Below are positions 25,277 through 34,596 of a stretch of DNA of 64,000 nt, piece by piece (position 1 is the stretch's first letter; every line of letters begins with the position of its first letter). This DNA is from Candidatus Berkiella aquae. GTDB taxonomy: Bacteria > Pseudomonadota > Gammaproteobacteria > Berkiellales > Berkiellaceae. The translations under genes were made by a program, and so were the position numbers. The stretch is from assembly GCF_001431295.2 (NCBI RefSeq), contig NZ_LKAJ02000001.1, positions 3,038,001 through 3,102,000 of the forward strand, read 5' to 3'. The notes beneath the pieces are model-generated. The model was not told the origin of the DNA. It did not search any database and saw only the letters and a list, made by a program, of their open reading frames with translations.

Positions 25277-25530
25277 GCTGCTGCGTTCTTCTCGTCCCAT
25301 TGCTTAACAATGTTAGCAACGCGAGCTGACATTTGCGCACCTTGAGCAATCCAATGTTGTACGCGTTCGCGTTCTAAACGGATTAACTCTTCTTTGCCTC
25401 TTGCAACTGGGTTATAAAAACCAAGGCGTTCAATGTAACGGCCTTCAGGCTTATAACGCTGATCAGCAACTACGATGTTAAAGAAAGGACGTTTCTTAGC
25501 ACCCTTTCGAGCTAAACGGATCACCACCAT
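25273..25530 (-). CDS. rpsP: 30S ribosomal protein S16
   Basis: This 85-residue ribosomal protein begins [20 protein letters not shown], the typical start of S16, and contains [14 protein letters not shown]. An AAGAGGA ribosome binding site lies about ten bases before this ATG; the frame is open for 25 further codons upstream but without a comparable site. It is the first gene of the rpsP-rimM-trmD-rplS operon and follows ffh by about 100 bases, where the operon promoter is expected. Confidence 0.96.
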   Translation of the reverse strand: MVVIRLARKGAKKRPFFNIVVADQRYKPEGRYIERLGFYNPVARGKEELIRLERERVQHWIAQGAQMSARVANIVKQWDEKNAAA

Positions 25531-25636
25531 TGTCGTGTTATTCCTCTTTGATGTGTTAGATATTTTACTTATTAAATACAGGTTGCTACCATAAAGGGGC
25601 CCCATTGTACGCTAAGTTTACGCGCCATGGAACGAT

Positions 25637-27016
25637 CTAATGTGGCAAACCACCCCCAGGAATGAGATTTTGCATGCCTTTCATGCCTCGCATCATCTTC
25701 ATTAACCCACCCTTTTTGCTAAATTTCTTCATCATTTTTTGCATTTGGGTAAATTGCTTCATTAATCGGTTAAGATCTTGAATCGCCGTTCCTGAACCTT
25801 GCGTTATCCTGCGTTTACGAGATCCCTGGTTCAATAACATAGGACGACGGCGCTCTTTGAGCGTCATCGAACAGATAATGGCCAACATTTGCTCAACCAC
25901 TTTATCATTTGCCTTCGATTTCACTTCTTGAGGAATAGCTGCCATCCCCGGCAACTTATCCATTAAACCGGCCATCCCACCCATGCTTTTCATCTGAATG
26001 AGCTGCAAACGGAAATCTTCTAAATCAAATTCTTTACCTTTGCTCAGTTTTTTAGCAAGCCGATCTGCTTCTTTTTTATCGAGGTTACGCTCTAAATCTT
26101 CTACCAACGATAAAATATCGCCCATACCTAGAATACGTGAGGCAATCCTATCGGGATAAAAAGGCTCTAAAGCATCGGTTTTCTCACCCATCCCGACAAA
26201 TTTAATGGGCTTACCCCCTGTGATTTCTCGAATTGAGAGAATCGCACCACCACGGGCATCACCATCTAATTTGGTAACAACAACCCCGGTTAAAGGTAAA
26301 GCATCATTAAAAGCTTTTGCTGTTTTAGCCGCATCTTGCCCCATCATGCCATCGACCACAAAAAGCGTCTCAATCGGTGAAATGCTTTGATGAATCGCTT
26401 TAATTTCGTCCATCATGCCATCATCGATATGCAAACGACCTGCCGTATCGATAATCACAACATCCGCAAACTGGGTTTTACCACTTTGTAAGGCCGCTTT
26501 GGCAATCTCAACCGGCGCTTGGATATCACCATTTTCAAAAAAGTGAGCTCCAACTTCTTTAGCTAACACACGCAGCTGTTCGATTGCTGCAGGCCTATAA
26601 ACGTCAGCACTCGCCAACAATACCGATTTTTTCTGTCTTTCAATAAGCCATTTTGCCAACTTTGCAGTACTAGTGGTTTTACCCGAACCTTGTAACCCAG
26701 CCATTAAAACAACGGCAGGCGGTTGGGTTTGCAAATTAAGCTCTGCGCAGCTTTCTCCCATTAAGGTAACAAGCTTGTCATTTACTATCTTAACTAACAT
26801 TTGAGCAGGACTGAGACTTTTCGTCACTTCCATCCCAAGCGCAGCTTCTTTAATACTTTCAAGAAAACCATTGACCACTTCTAAGGCAACATCGGCCTCT
26901 AAAAGCGCATTTCTTACTTCACGCAATGTCTCTTTCATATTCTCTTCGCTGAGCTTGCCTCGCCCAACGACATTGCGAAACGTCTTACTTAGTCGCTCTG
27001 TTAAGCTTTCAAACAT
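25637..27016 (-). CDS. ffh: Signal recognition particle protein Ffh
   Basis: This 459-residue SRP GTPase binds 4.5S RNA and signal sequences and targets nascent membrane proteins to FtsY. The N domain (1-90) has FESLTERLSKTFRNVVGRGK; the G domain has the P-loop GLQGSGKTTSTAKLA and VIIDTAGR, VTKLDGDARGG and KFVGMGEK. The C-terminal M domain is methionine rich (QFTQMQKMMKKF, LMKMMRGMKGM). Its ATG shares bases with that of the divergent cytochrome-assembly-like gene if the longest start of the latter is used. Confidence 0.97.
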   Translation of the reverse strand: MFESLTERLSKTFRNVVGRGKLSEENMKETLREVRNALLEADVALEVVNGFLESIKEAALGMEVTKSLSPAQMLVKIVNDKLVTLMGESCAELNLQTQPPAVVLMAGLQGSGKTTSTAKLAKWLIERQKKSVLLASADVYRPAAIEQLRVLAKEVGAHFFENGDIQAPVEIAKAALQSGKTQFADVVIIDTAGRLHIDDGMMDEIKAIHQSISPIETLFVVDGMMGQDAAKTAKAFNDALPLTGVVVTKLDGDARGGAILSIREITGGKPIKFVGMGEKTDALEPFYPDRIASRILGMGDILSLVEDLERNLDKKEADRLAKKLSKGKEFDLEDFRLQLIQMKSMGGMAGLMDKLPGMAAIPQEVKSKANDKVVEQMLAIICSMTLKERRRPMLLNQGSRKRRITQGSGTAIQDLNRLMKQFTQMQKMMKKFSKKGGLMKMMRGMKGMQNLIPGGGLPH

Positions 27017-27899
27017 GGATCACCTTCTGATGCCAATATGCGTCGGTCGCAAGCATAGCATTCGATGGGCCAGCTATGCGATGATTTCGGCAATATTTAT
27101 ATGGCTATTGTCTATGAATTTAGAAAATATTGGAATACTAACTTTCTTACTTTACATCAGTATTGCCCTCGCGCAAGGATTTCATTTGTTTGGGCGCCTC
27201 ACTTTTCCCCGTTGGCAATACCGTGTAGGTTCCTTTCTCGCGCTTAGCGGCCATGGTTGGCTTTTGTATCGCTATATCGAAATGCCAGAAGGCCAAAACC
27301 TTTATTGGTTGTGTATGCTCTCTTTTACCCTTTGGTTGATGAACATCATCACGCTAATAGCCTCCTTTCGAGCACAGGTTGCCAATTTAAGCTCTCTTAC
27401 GTTTCCATTGAGTGCCATATCACTCGCCTTGGTCATGCATTTTGCCGGTAGCGATATCATGGATACCAAAGCCCATCCCGGTGTCCTGGCGCATATCTTT
27501 ATTTCTATGTTTGCCATTAGCCTCTTATTGCTCGCCAGTCTTCAAGCCATTTTTATGGGTTTACAAAATCATCTGCTGAAACATCATAAACCTTCCGCCA
27601 TTTTACATATCTTGCCTCCTTTGCAAGCCATGGAAACCTTACTCTTTTATATCATTTGGTGTGGCGTCTTATTCTTTTCAGGCTCTTTACTCAGTGGCTT
27701 TTTCTATCAAGGGCCTTTATTAACCTCACATTTGTTGCCTAAAATTATTCTTGCACTGTGTGCTTGGGTATTACTCGTTTCTTTATTATTAGGACGCTAT
27801 CGTTTTGGCTGGCGCGGACCGACAGCCATTCGCTGGACTTTAAGTGGTACTACCTTCGCTTTGTTATCTTATTTTGGCACAAAAGCGTTATTATTCTGA
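27015..27899 (+). CDS. CcsA/CorE-like inner membrane protein (YpjD family)
   Basis: This integral membrane protein has about eight hydrophobic helices and belongs to the cytochrome c assembly (CcsA/HemX) superfamily. HPGVLAHIFISMFAISLLLLA, LPPLQAMETLLFYIIWCGVL and LLGRYRFGWRGPTAIRWTL match E. coli YpjD/CorE, which is found in the same place next to ffh and a CorB-like gene. CorE has been linked to magnesium/cobalt resistance; the biochemical role is unclear. The start is uncertain: ATG 27015 overlaps the ffh start, and ATG 27114 (MNLENIGIL) fits the length of YpjD better, but neither has a clear ribosome binding site. Confidence 0.82.
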   Translation: MDHLLMPICVGRKHSIRWASYAMISAIFIWLLSMNLENIGILTFLLYISIALAQGFHLFGRLTFPRWQYRVGSFLALSGHGWLLYRYIEMPEGQNLYWLCMLSFTLWLMNIITLIASFRAQVANLSSLTFPLSAISLALVMHFAGSDIMDTKAHPGVLAHIFISMFAISLLLLASLQAIFMGLQNHLLKHHKPSAILHILPPLQAMETLLFYIIWCGVLFFSGSLLSGFFYQGPLLTSHLLPKIILALCAWVLLVSLLLGRYRFGWRGPTAIRWTLSGTTFALLSYFGTKALLF

Positions 27900-27914
27900 T
27901 AGGAGATCTCAACG

Positions 27915-29195
27915 TTGATTCAAACAAGCAACACGGCTTTGTTAGTCATCCTCTGTATTCTCATCTGCTTACTCGCCTTTTTCTCATTAGCAGAAGCAGG
28001 GATCTTGTCTGTCAATCGTTATCGCTTGAAACATTTAGTTAAAGTCTCTAAAGGGGCGAAAAGAGTTTCTGAATTATTAGAACGCCCTGACAGATTATTT
28101 GGTGTTATTCTCATGGGTAACACTTTCATTACGATTTCAGCCTCTTCAATCGGCACTTTAATTGGGGTTGATTTTTTTGGCGAGAAAATGGGTGTTATTG
28201 TTGCCGACATTATCTTAACGTTTGTTCTGCTCATATTCGCGGAAGTCTCTCCTAAAACCTGGGCAACGCTCTACCCCGAAAAAGCCGCTTTCCCAAGCTC
28301 CCTATTTTTACAATTCATTTTAAAATTGCTCTATCCGATAGTCTGGGCTGTTAATGCGGTTTCTAATGGCTTTTTGCGGTTATGTGGGGTTTCACTCTCA
28401 CAAGTGGGAATCGAGCAAGGCATTACCCGCGAAGAATTACGTACCGTTGTCCATGAAGCAACCGGACGAATTCCTTCGAAACATCGCAAGATGTTACTCA
28501 GCATTTTAGATCTCGAAAAAGTATCCGTTGATGACATTATGGTACCGCGCAATGATGTCACTGGCATTGATCTTGAAAATGATTGGGAAGCAATCGTTGG
28601 CCAATTAGCCAATACACAACATACTTTCTTGCCAGTCTATGAAGGCGATCTAAATAATTTAATTGGGATACTGCACGCGAAAAAAGCCTTACACCTTATT
28701 ATTGATACCAATGAACATTTCTGCGAAGAAAAATTACGTGACTCTTTAGATGAAGCCTTTTTCATTCCAACAGGAACCTCACTCACTAAGCAGCTCATTA
28801 ATTTCCAGCATGCCAAAGAACGTTTTGCGCTAGTAGTTGATGAATATGGCGATATTATTGGACTGATTACCTTAGAAGATATTTTGGAAGAAATCGTGGG
28901 TGAATTTACGACCGATATGTCTGAGGCTTATTTAGCCATTTTGGCCCAAGAAGATGGCTCTTACTTGGTCGAGGGCAGTATTACCATTCGCGAGTTTAAT
29001 CGCATTGTTGACTGGAAATTCCCTAGCTCTGATGCCAAAACCATGAATGGGATTGTGATTGAACATTTACAAACCATCCCTGAAGAAGGCACCTGCTGCT
29101 TGATTGGTAACATTCCTGTTGAAGTGGTACATGTTCAAGATAATCGAATCAAAACTATTAAAGTGTTTCCGCCCATTCACCGCGAAAATGCCTAA
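27915..29195 (+). CDS. CorB-like CNNM/CBS domain transporter-associated protein
   Basis: This 426-residue protein has an N-terminal DUF21/CNNM membrane domain (about residues 5-190, three or four helices, with FFSLAEAGILSVNR), a pair of CBS domains (about 200-330, DIMVPRNDVTGIDL and LVVDEYGDIIGLITLEDI) and a C-terminal CorC/HlyC domain (IREFNRIVDWKFP). Homologues (CorB, YfjD, CNNM) take part in magnesium export. The start is a TTG codon with AGGAGA eight bases upstream; there is no better ATG. It lies 15 bases after the CorE-like gene, the same pairing as in E. coli. Confidence 0.88.
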   Translation: MIQTSNTALLVILCILICLLAFFSLAEAGILSVNRYRLKHLVKVSKGAKRVSELLERPDRLFGVILMGNTFITISASSIGTLIGVDFFGEKMGVIVADIILTFVLLIFAEVSPKTWATLYPEKAAFPSSLFLQFILKLLYPIVWAVNAVSNGFLRLCGVSLSQVGIEQGITREELRTVVHEATGRIPSKHRKMLLSILDLEKVSVDDIMVPRNDVTGIDLENDWEAIVGQLANTQHTFLPVYEGDLNNLIGILHAKKALHLIIDTNEHFCEEKLRDSLDEAFFIPTGTSLTKQLINFQHAKERFALVVDEYGDIIGLITLEDILEEIVGEFTTDMSEAYLAILAQEDGSYLVEGSITIREFNRIVDWKFPSSDAKTMNGIVIEHLQTIPEEGTCCLIGNIPVEVVHVQDNRIKTIKVFPPIHRENA

Positions 29196-29215
29196 ACTGA
29201 CAGGGAGTATAAGAA

Positions 29216-30706
29216 ATGGGTTTACCACATTACCAGCACTATATTAACGGCAAATGGTGCCCACCTAGCAACAATGATTTTATTGAATCAATCAATCCTT
29301 ATACGGCAAAGCCATGGTGTTTAATCCCACGTGGCAATGCTAATGATATGAATCAGGCGATTGAAGCGGCACATCTTGCCTTTACTCAAGGTGAATGGCC
29401 GAAAATGAATGCAACCGCCCGCGGTGCCTTGCTACGAAAATTAGGCGATATTGTCTCACAACATGCAGAACACCTTGCCCAAATTGAAGTAACCGATAAT
29501 GGCAAACTGATTGCGGAAATGTCAGCACAGCTTCACTATCTTCCTCAATGGCTTTATTACTATGCAGGCCTTGCTGATAAAATTGAAGGGCAAGTCCTTC
29601 CCATCGATAAAGCAGACATGTTCAATTTTACACTCTATGAACCACTCGGTGTTATCGGTGCTATTACGCCTTGGAATTCACCACTACTTTTGATGATTTG
29701 GAAATTAGCACCCGCACTCGCAGCAGGTAATACTTTCGTTCTGAAGCCTTCTGAATTTACCTCAGCATCGGCGTTTGAATTTGCGAAATTAGTTGAACAA
29801 GCAGGTTTCCCCCCTGGGGTTTTTAATGTGGTATCAGGGACCGGTCAAGAGGTAGGCGATACCCTAACAGCTCATCCCTTAGTCGCTAAAATTGCTTTTA
29901 CAGGCGGCACACAAACCGGTAAACATATCTATCAACAAGCGGCGACTCATCTTAAAAAGGTGAGCTTAGAACTGGGTGGCAAATCTCCGAATATTGTTTT
30001 CAAAGAAGCCCATTTAGAAAATGCAGCCAAAGGCGTCATTTCTGGCATTTTCGCCGCTACGGGTCAAACCTGTATCGCAGGGTCTCGTCTATTAGTCGAA
30101 AAATCCATTCATGATGAATTTGTTGAAAAAGTGGTGGCGATTGCCAAAACCGCTAAAATGGGTAACCCCCTCTCTTATGAAACCCAAGTAGGGCCTGTTA
30201 CCACCAAACCCCAATATGAAAAAATATTAAGCTATTTAGACATTGCTAAAGCCGAAGGGGCAAAGTGTGTTTTAGGTGGAAGCAAAGCAACACGACCAGA
30301 ATGTGGTGATGGTTGGTTTATCGAGCCGACGATTTTCACCAGCGTTAACAATAACATGCGTATTGCACAGGAAGAAGTTTTTGGCCCGGTGCTGAGTGTG
30401 ATTTCTTTTGAAGATGAAGAAGAAGCCGTTTATCTCGCGAATAATGTGATTTATGGTCTTGCCGCCGGTCTTTGGACACAAAATATGCAACGGGCACTCA
30501 ATCTGAGCAAGCGTCTGCAAGCGGGGACCGTTTGGGTGAATACCTATCGTACGTTAAGTTTTATGTCACCTTTTGGTGGCTATAAACAATCCGGCATCGG
30601 ACGAGAAAGTGGCCAAGAAGCCATTTACCAATACTTACAACCCAAATGCGTTTGGATCTCAACGGCTACTGAGGTACCCAATCCTTTTATTATGCGATTG
30701 AAATAG
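29216..30706 (+). CDS. NAD(P)-dependent aldehyde dehydrogenase
   Basis: This 496-residue enzyme of the ALDH superfamily oxidises an aldehyde to a carboxylate. The catalytic pair is E252 (LELGGKSP) and C286 (GQTCIAGSR); the cofactor motif FTGGTQTGKHIY and the oxyanion Asn in TPWNSP are present, as is the C-terminal PFGGYKQSGIGRESG. It is full length. The closest characterised groups are betaine/gamma-aminobutyraldehyde-type enzymes, but the substrate cannot be set from sequence. It follows the CorB-like gene by 20 bases with a plausible GGGAG ribosome binding site, so it may be in the same transcript. Confidence 0.92.
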   Translation: MGLPHYQHYINGKWCPPSNNDFIESINPYTAKPWCLIPRGNANDMNQAIEAAHLAFTQGEWPKMNATARGALLRKLGDIVSQHAEHLAQIEVTDNGKLIAEMSAQLHYLPQWLYYYAGLADKIEGQVLPIDKADMFNFTLYEPLGVIGAITPWNSPLLLMIWKLAPALAAGNTFVLKPSEFTSASAFEFAKLVEQAGFPPGVFNVVSGTGQEVGDTLTAHPLVAKIAFTGGTQTGKHIYQQAATHLKKVSLELGGKSPNIVFKEAHLENAAKGVISGIFAATGQTCIAGSRLLVEKSIHDEFVEKVVAIAKTAKMGNPLSYETQVGPVTTKPQYEKILSYLDIAKAEGAKCVLGGSKATRPECGDGWFIEPTIFTSVNNNMRIAQEEVFGPVLSVISFEDEEEAVYLANNVIYGLAAGLWTQNMQRALNLSKRLQAGTVWVNTYRTLSFMSPFGGYKQSGIGRESGQEAIYQYLQPKCVWISTATEVPNPFIMRLK

Positions 30707-30741
30707 GGAATGGGTGCCCCTTTCCCATCTACTTAGTCACA

Positions 30742-30848
30742 GCACATGAATTTTGAGCTAGGCGCCAAGGAGCGAGCAACTGGAGTGTACATAAAAGTAC
30801 ATGAGGATTGCGAGATTCCGAAGGCAACAACGCTCAAAGTTTATGTGC
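30742..30848. repeat. Palindromic intergenic repeat
   Basis: GCACATGAATTTTGAGC (30742-30758) and GCTCAAAGTTTATGTGC (30832-30848) are imperfect inverted copies bracketing about 107 bases. The inside contains TGTACATAAAAGTACATG. Seventeen bases of it (30798-30814, from TACATGAGG to GCGAG) recur at 22819-22835 upstream of dsbC, which suggests a dispersed repeat family. It lies between converging genes. Confidence 0.65.
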
Positions 30849-30853
30849 GAAGA

Positions 30854-31753
30854 CTACATCGCTGATTTCAAAGCCGGATAGGTAAAGAAAACAAAATGAA
30901 CCGTGTTCACTATAAAGTGAGCCGCGATACTTGCTTCAATTTTCTCGGTCTTCATAAAGGCATAACCGTAAAATACCCCGGCTACCGTTGCTAACAACAC
31001 ATATCGCAGGCCTCCTGGATAATGAGCAGCACCAAATAAGATGGCCGCTAAGGCAATTGAAATCCATTTACCATAAGTCACATTTTGCAAGCGAAACTGA
31101 AGAAAGCGTTGAATCATGCCACGAAAAAACGCCTCTTCTGCAAAGCAAGTAAAAAAGAGATTATGAACTGCCCACAGAAAAAAGAAGGAAGTGATCTTTA
31201 AATCGAATTTAACATAACCCAAAGCAAAAGACAGTGGCATTAAAACCAACACCGCACACAATCCTGTTACGCATCCTTTTTTTAACACCTTAGCCCAACG
31301 CCCGCCATTCGCCAGTGAGTAAACACTAAACCAAATAAAAAAGAGGCCAATGAATGATTTATCAAAATTCAAATACATGGTGTAAGGAATGGCATCCGGC
31401 GTTAATATCATTTTATCGATGACTCGCCAATTCTCAATCCCAGGTAGTCGCAACGTTAACATCGCTAGCGAAAATAACACAGCGAGCGTAAAACATAGCC
31501 CTCGTCTGATTTTGCGCTGGCCATTAAAACCATAATAAAAAGTAGCGCCCATAACGATGACTATCGGTAAAGCTATCCATTCTAAACGACCTGCATACCA
31601 TGCCAAAATGAGGAAGACTAGAAAAATAGCGCCCCGCAGAAAATGATGTTTTACCCAATAGAAAGATAAAAGCATGATCACAAACATGACATAGGCCGCA
31701 AGCGACACACGATCAAACATCAGTAAAAAGCAAGAAAAATCATTGAGTGTCAA
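30854..31753 (-). CDS. CPBP family intramembrane metalloprotease
   Basis: This 299-residue membrane protein has about eight helices. The CPBP/CAAX protease (ABI) motifs are visible in order: EEAFFRGMIQRF with the paired glutamates and arginine, FGAAHYPGG with the conserved histidine, and IAAHFIVNTVHF with the HxxxN motif. Bacterial members are associated with bacteriocin self-immunity, prenyl-protein type proteolysis or scaffold roles; the target here is unknown. Its first 14 bases overlap the end of the HAD gene, so the two form an operon. Confidence 0.85.
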   Translation of the reverse strand: MTLNDFSCFLLMFDRVSLAAYVMFVIMLLSFYWVKHHFLRGAIFLVFLILAWYAGRLEWIALPIVIVMGATFYYGFNGQRKIRRGLCFTLAVLFSLAMLTLRLPGIENWRVIDKMILTPDAIPYTMYLNFDKSFIGLFFIWFSVYSLANGGRWAKVLKKGCVTGLCAVLVLMPLSFALGYVKFDLKITSFFFLWAVHNLFFTCFAEEAFFRGMIQRFLQFRLQNVTYGKWISIALAAILFGAAHYPGGLRYVLLATVAGVFYGYAFMKTEKIEASIAAHFIVNTVHFVFFTYPALKSAM

Positions 31754-32357
31754 TTTGTAAGTCCCTTAATGCTTCAATACATTGTTCTGTGTTGACAAAC
31801 TGAATGGCTTCTATCCCTACCGCTTTCGCACCCGCTACATTTAATGCTAGATCATCGATAAAGAGTGTCTCATGCGCATTCAGTTGATAATGTTCCAACA
31901 GATAATGGTATATTTCTTTTGATGGTTTTAAATGGCCAATTTCAGCCGATACAACAATCCCTTTAAATAAGGGCCAAAAACGATATTTGGCTTTTAAATA
32001 CGCCATAATATCGTGCGTGTTGTCTGTTAATGCATATAAATTGAAAGCTTTATCATGCAAGCGTTGCAATAATTCTGCAGCACCTGGGATCGGTAATAAG
32101 GATTCTTTCACAACTTGTAGGAGCAGCTCCAAGCGAGTAGTCTCAATTTGTAAACGTTGATGATAATGCAGTATCGCTTGTTGCTCAGTAATGCTTCCCA
32201 GATTCAGATCAAGCCACGTTTGATGTCTAAAAATAGATTGCATCAACGTTAAAACATCATCATGCTCTGGAAAAACCGTTTGAGTAATAGTGTAAGGATC
32301 CCAGCGTACCAGTACATTCCCCACATCAAAAACAATATTTTGAATCGCCATATTCAT
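31740..32357 (-). CDS. HAD family hydrolase (YihX-like)
   Basis: This 205-residue phosphatase-like protein of HAD subfamily IA has motif I FDVGNVLVRWDP, motif II ALTDNTHD, the conserved lysine in GHLKPSKEIY and motif IV LFIDDLALNVAGAKAVG. The FDxGNV form of motif I is typical for the YihX branch, which dephosphorylates sugar phosphates such as glucose-1-phosphate. It overlaps the CPBP protease gene by 14 bases. The substrate is inferred only from the family. Confidence 0.88.
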   Translation of the reverse strand: MNMAIQNIVFDVGNVLVRWDPYTITQTVFPEHDDVLTLMQSIFRHQTWLDLNLGSITEQQAILHYHQRLQIETTRLELLLQVVKESLLPIPGAAELLQRLHDKAFNLYALTDNTHDIMAYLKAKYRFWPLFKGIVVSAEIGHLKPSKEIYHYLLEHYQLNAHETLFIDDLALNVAGAKAVGIEAIQFVNTEQCIEALRDLQIDTQ

Positions 32358-32504
32358 AGAATAGATTAAGAAGAATAATGGTTAGTTTAATTCTCAAACG
32401 TTATTTATCGCAATGGTTTTATCATGCAGTTATAAAGCATCCTTAATAGTTAAGAACCACAGCACTCAATGACCATTTCGCGTTTTTAAATACCGAACAT
32501 TTCT

Positions 32505-32533
32505 TTGCAATTCAAACACTTCTAGTGTAATTT
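32505..32533 (+). promoter_or_regulatory. Likely promoter of the O-antigen gene cluster
   Basis: TTGCAA (32505-32510) and TAATTT (32528-32533) are separated by 17 bases, about 37 bases before the first gene of the rightward cluster. The rest of the 210-base gap is AT-rich with no gene. Sequence match only. Confidence 0.5.
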
Positions 32534-32569
32534 CATTGCTTAATCTCGTTACCATAAGAAGTCATTAGG

Positions 32570-33433
32570 ATGAAGATTTTAATTTTTGGTGCGACAGGGA
32601 TGCTGGGTAGCACTTTATTTAGAACACTATCAAAAAATACTGATTTTGATGTTTATGCCACCGCACGTAGCACTTCTGCTACAAAGTATTTTTCTGAATT
32701 ACAAACAAAACTTATTACCGATATCAATGCTGAAAATAATGAATCCTTGATCAACGCATTTATCCAAACAAAGCCTGATGTCGTGATTAATTGTATTGGA
32801 CTCATTAAGCAATTACCGCAAGCGAATGAGCCTCTCAAGGCGATTGCTATCAATGCTTATCTGCCGCATCAATTATCGCAATTATGCAAGCTCATGCGTT
32901 GTCGCTTTATTCATATTAGTACCGATTGTGTTTTTTCAGGCAAAAAAGGTCTTTATCTAGAAAATGATACGCCTGATGCCACCGATGTTTATGGGCGCTC
33001 AAAGTTGCTAGGCGAAGTTTACGATTCACATGCCATTACTTTGCGCACCTCCATCATTGGCCATGAATTGACAACCAACAAAAGCCTCGTTAATTGGTTT
33101 TTAGCACAAAAAGATAAAGTGCTTGGCTATGAAAAGGCCATTTTTTCAGGATTGCCCACCATTGAATTAGCAGAAGTGATCCGTAAAGTCATTCAAGAAC
33201 ATCCCGATTTAACCGGGCTTTATCATATTGCCGGCAACCCGATTAATAAACATGATTTACTCCAGTTAATAGCGGCAACTTACCATAAAACCATCGATAT
33301 TATTCGTGATTCTAAAGTTGCCATCGATCGTTCATTAAATGCGGATTTATTCAACGGCATAACCGGTTATGTTGCACCCTCATGGCCAGAATTGATTAAA
33401 CGTATGAATCATTTCTCATATGAGTTCACCTAG
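32570..33433 (+). CDS. RmlD-like SDR nucleotide-sugar reductase
   Basis: This 287-residue extended SDR protein begins with the nucleotide-binding motif FGATGMLGSTLF and has the RmlD-type text STDCVFSGKKGLYLENDTPD and the catalytic YGRSKLLGE (YxxxK). RmlD enzymes reduce a 4-keto-6-deoxy sugar. The next gene is a WbjD/FnlC-type 2-epimerase, and a 4,6-dehydratase lies at 43616-44647, so I infer that it reduces the C4 keto group of a UDP-linked 6-deoxy N-acetylhexosamine. It lacks the cupin domain of the about 370-residue FnlB/CapF enzymes and more closely fits the WbvR type of the UDP-L-QuiNAc route. It opens the O-antigen cluster. Confidence 0.85.
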   Translation: MKILIFGATGMLGSTLFRTLSKNTDFDVYATARSTSATKYFSELQTKLITDINAENNESLINAFIQTKPDVVINCIGLIKQLPQANEPLKAIAINAYLPHQLSQLCKLMRCRFIHISTDCVFSGKKGLYLENDTPDATDVYGRSKLLGEVYDSHAITLRTSIIGHELTTNKSLVNWFLAQKDKVLGYEKAIFSGLPTIELAEVIRKVIQEHPDLTGLYHIAGNPINKHDLLQLIAATYHKTIDIIRDSKVAIDRSLNADLFNGITGYVAPSWPELIKRMNHFSYEFT

Positions 33434-33474
33434 TTAAAATTTCTATTAGAGCGCATTAACTCAAGGATTAGAGA

Positions 33475-34596
33475 ATGCCAAAAGTAATGACCATTATTGG
33501 TACACGCCCAGAGCTCATCAAAATGAGCCGTGTTATTCATGAGATGGATAAACACACACAACATATTTTAGTGCATACCGGTCAAAATTCAGATTATGAA
33601 TTAAATCAAATTTTTTTTGACGATTTAGAAATCAGAAAACCTGATTATTTCCTTGAGGCAAATTGTAGTCATACCATTAATACCATTGCCAAAGTCTTAC
33701 AAGAAACCGATAAGCTTTTAGAAAAAGAACAACCTGATGCGGTATTAATTTATGGAGATACCAATTCTTGCCTTTGCATCATCGCCGCTAAAAAGAGGCA
33801 AATCCCCATTTTTCATATGGAGGCAGGTAATCGCTGTTTTGATCAACGCGTCCCGGAAGAATCCAATCGAAAAATTGTTGACCATCTGAGTGACATTAAC
33901 ATCGTGTTATCTGAGCATGCCAGACGGCATTTACTTGCCGAAGGATTCCCTGCCGATAGGATTATTAAATCCGGTTCACATATGCAAGAAGTGCTTGATT
34001 ATTATATGCCTAAAATAAATGATTCAACCATTCTGAGTGATTTACAATTAACGCCAAAGAAATACTTTTTAGTCAGTGCGCATCGAGAAGAGAATGTCGA
34101 CAGCCCACAAAATATTTATGATCTACTAGAAACGCTTAATTGTATCGCAACCACATATCATATGCCGATTGTGGTATCGACTCATCCTCGAACCAGGATG
34201 CGTCTTGAAAAATGCGAGACGAATCATCTTGATAGTCGCATTCAATTTCTCAAACCATTTGGTTTTACCGATTATGTCAAGTTACAATTAAATGCGAAAT
34301 GTATTTTATCGGATAGTGGCACTATCACCGAAGAAGCATCGCTGCTTTCTCTGCCTGCGATTACCATTCGCAATGCCCATGAACGCCCAGAAGGCATGGA
34401 TGTGGGCACCTTAATCATGAGCGGCTTGAAAGCGCCCAATGTTTTAGAAGCGATTAATGTTATCTGTGCTACGCATACAGAAAAGGAATATCGAAAGCGA
34501 GTCCCCGATTATGATTATGGTATTGTTTCCAAAAAAATATTAACGATTGTTTTAAGTTATATTCCCTTTGTGAATCGGGTGGTGTGGTCTAAATGA
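33475..34596 (+). CDS. Non-hydrolysing UDP-N-acetyl sugar 2-epimerase (WecB superfamily, FnlC/WbjD/CapG type)
   Basis: This 373-residue enzyme of the UDP-GlcNAc 2-epimerase fold starts with MTIIGTRPELIKMSRVIHE and has LVHTGQNSDYELNQIFFDDL, YGDTNSCL and FHMEAGNRCFDQRVPEESNR. The last segment is characteristic of the FnlC/WbjD/CapG branch that epimerises C2 of UDP-linked 6-deoxy-L-talose/rhamnose-configured N-acetyl sugars; plain WecB acts on UDP-GlcNAc. It follows the RmlD-like reductase by 41 bases and overlaps the Wzm gene by four (ATGA). The product is probably UDP-L-FucNAc or UDP-L-QuiNAc for the O-antigen. Confidence 0.9.
   Translation: MPKVMTIIGTRPELIKMSRVIHEMDKHTQHILVHTGQNSDYELNQIFFDDLEIRKPDYFLEANCSHTINTIAKVLQETDKLLEKEQPDAVLIYGDTNSCLCIIAAKKRQIPIFHMEAGNRCFDQRVPEESNRKIVDHLSDINIVLSEHARRHLLAEGFPADRIIKSGSHMQEVLDYYMPKINDSTILSDLQLTPKKYFLVSAHREENVDSPQNIYDLLETLNCIATTYHMPIVVSTHPRTRMRLEKCETNHLDSRIQFLKPFGFTDYVKLQLNAKCILSDSGTITEEASLLSLPAITIRNAHERPEGMDVGTLIMSGLKAPNVLEAINVICATHTEKEYRKRVPDYDYGIVSKKILTIVLSYIPFVNRVVWSK

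Noticed and set aside
26871-27014. N-terminal extension of the CcsA/CorE-like protein into ffh
   Set aside because: The frame stays open antisense to ffh, but the extension is serine-rich, non-hydrophobic and not part of the family.
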